DNA of 64,000 nucleotides from Bacilli bacterium (GTDB lineage: Bacteria > Bacillota_I > Bacilli_A > ML615J-28 > CAG-698). The stretch is from positions 1 through 64,000 of the forward strand of contig JAFSVH010000063.1 of NCBI GenBank assembly GCA_017450215.1. The letters are read 5' to 3'. The translations under genes and the position numbers were made by a program. The notes under the pieces are model-generated. The model ran no database searches and was not told the origin of the DNA. It worked only from the letters and a program-made list of their open reading frames with translations. Of the stretch, positions 63,115 to 64,000 are shown in pieces. How positions within the stretch are numbered: the stretch's first letter is position 1; every line of letters begins with the position of its first letter.

Positions 63115-63960
63115 ATGAATATTAAAGAAAAGAAATACGATTTAATAAAATTTGAAGATGGTGATTTTAGTTTAGATGTAAATGTATCACCAAATGAAGA
63201 AACCGTATGGTTAAACGTTCACGATTTGGCACAATTATTTGAACGCGATGAAAAAACGATACGAAAACATATTAATAATGCACTTAAAGAGGAATGTATT
63301 AATTCAACAGTCGCAAAATTTGCGACAGTTCAAAATGAAGGAAATAGAAAAGTTACAAGAGAAATTGAATATTTCAATTTAGATATTATAACTTCCGTTG
63401 GATATAGAGTAAAATCTAAACGTGGTATACAATTTCGTATATGGGCTAACTCAGTTTTAAAACAATATTTATTAAATGGGTATGCAATTAATACTGAAAG
63501 AATTATGGCTTACCAATCTAATATATTACAATTAGAAGCTAATGTGATAAATATAGAAAATAGATTAAAGAATTTAGAAATGACTATATATTCTGATAAT
63601 ACTCAAATTATATTTGAAGGCGAGATATTAGAACCATATACATTTTTAAGAAAACTATTCTTTTTAGCAAGAAATGAAATAACTATAATAGATCAATATG
63701 CAGATAAGTTTTTACTTTCTATGTTATCTGATTTAAAAGTTAAAATATTAATCGTTACTTCTACTTCATCATATTTAAATAAAGAAATAATACCTAATAA
63801 TATAACAATCATTCATAACGATATTATTCATGATAGATTCATCATTATTGATGATTTAGTATATGCAATAGGTTCTTCATTTAATGATATAGGTAAAAAA
63901 AGATTCTTTATGATGAAATTAGAAAATATTACAAAAAAAATGATATTAGAAAATAAATAA
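63115..63960 (+). CDS. RhuM-family protein with C-terminal PLD-like domain
   Basis: The 281-residue protein has a RhuM-type N-terminal part (about 30-135: VWLNVHDLAQLFERDEKTI, YFNLDIITSVGYRVKSKRG, FRIWANSVLKQYLL), a coiled linker (about 140-165) and a PLD-like C-domain (about 195-270: IIDQYADKFLLSML, IIHDRFIIIDDLVYAIGSSF). The DRFIIID site has His-Asp-Arg in place of HKD. RhuM proteins are often mobile or defence-associated. The ATG at 63115 follows AAAGGAGG by 6 nt. Confidence 0.85.
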   Translation: MNIKEKKYDLIKFEDGDFSLDVNVSPNEETVWLNVHDLAQLFERDEKTIRKHINNALKEECINSTVAKFATVQNEGNRKVTREIEYFNLDIITSVGYRVKSKRGIQFRIWANSVLKQYLLNGYAINTERIMAYQSNILQLEANVINIENRLKNLEMTIYSDNTQIIFEGEILEPYTFLRKLFFLARNEITIIDQYADKFLLSMLSDLKVKILIVTSTSSYLNKEIIPNNITIIHNDIIHDRFIIIDDLVYAIGSSFNDIGKKRFFMMKLENITKKMILENK

Positions 63961-64000
63961 TGAATTTCATATTATACCTAATGTTTTATATATAATAGAT

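Overview
The window is a strongly AT-rich bacterial chromosome segment, by eye under one third G+C. Gene starts have clear AGGAGG-type ribosome binding sites. Intergenic spaces are short and often hold hairpins followed by T-runs. Signal peptides, lipoboxes, a CDP-glycerol (teichoic-acid type) polymerase and a TagD-like cytidylyltransferase suggest a low-GC Bacillota, such as an uncultured gut Bacilli or Erysipelotrichia-like lineage. TGA ends several intact genes (for example at 11301 and 29671) and Trp is TGG, so the standard code applies. The taxon is an inference.

0-20 kb holds an edge lipoprotein and a secreted metzincin-like protease. They are followed by a long minus-strand gene run (12428 down to 3730) with overlaps or gaps of at most about 80 bp. 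Its genes encode a HAD hydrolase with an extra N-terminal domain, a TM-anchored helical protein, two paralogous HTH regulators of RRNPP/Rgg type, a PHP phosphoesterase, a radical SAM/SPASM enzyme, a membrane protein ending in a Cys-Ala repeat plus GGGRAGC, and a small membrane protein. This is my best candidate for an undescribed system: a radical-SAM enzyme coupled to a membrane-anchored Cys-rich substrate tail. galE, a class Ic aminotransferase, surface and lipoproteins and an aldo/keto reductase follow.

20-34 kb is a decaying accessory region. It holds an orphan RelB/DinJ antitoxin with a truncated toxin, an AAA ATPase plus TOPRIM-like defence pair, an abiEi gene cut by an in-frame amber codon, a PglF/CapD-type dehydratase, a broken NYN gene next to structured RNA-like DNA that may be an IS605-type end, a KAP NTPase/membrane protein operon with a frameshifted middle gene, a BspA-like lipoprotein relic with four lesions, and a 4-fold beta-flower gene split by TGA.

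34-54 kb is a Wzx/Wzy-type polysaccharide locus, all on the minus strand. It starts with a PIG-L deacetylase and a PglC-like initiating transferase. Next come an ATP-grasp enzyme, three glycosyltransferases, Wzy, a TagF-like polymerase and Wzx. A full GDP-heptose route follows (HddA, an HddC-GmhB fusion, GmhA) with GDP-sugar 4,6-dehydratase, cupin and reductase genes, which fits GDP-6-deoxy-heptose. A TagD-like enzyme and a CapE/F/G-like set for UDP-L-FucNAc or UDP-L-QuiNAc end the locus. An acyltransferase gene inside it is broken.

54-64 kb has a phosphodiester-glycosidase surface protein, a second AAA ATPase/TOPRIM-like (AbiL-like) pair with its own strong promoter, a 3' relic of an ATPase related to the first pair beside a 21-bp minisatellite, an intact AbiEi/AbiEii toxin-antitoxin pair with a palindrome over its -10, a sugar-binding lipoprotein, and a RhuM-PLD protein preceded by a 15-codon leader ORF and an attenuator-like terminator.
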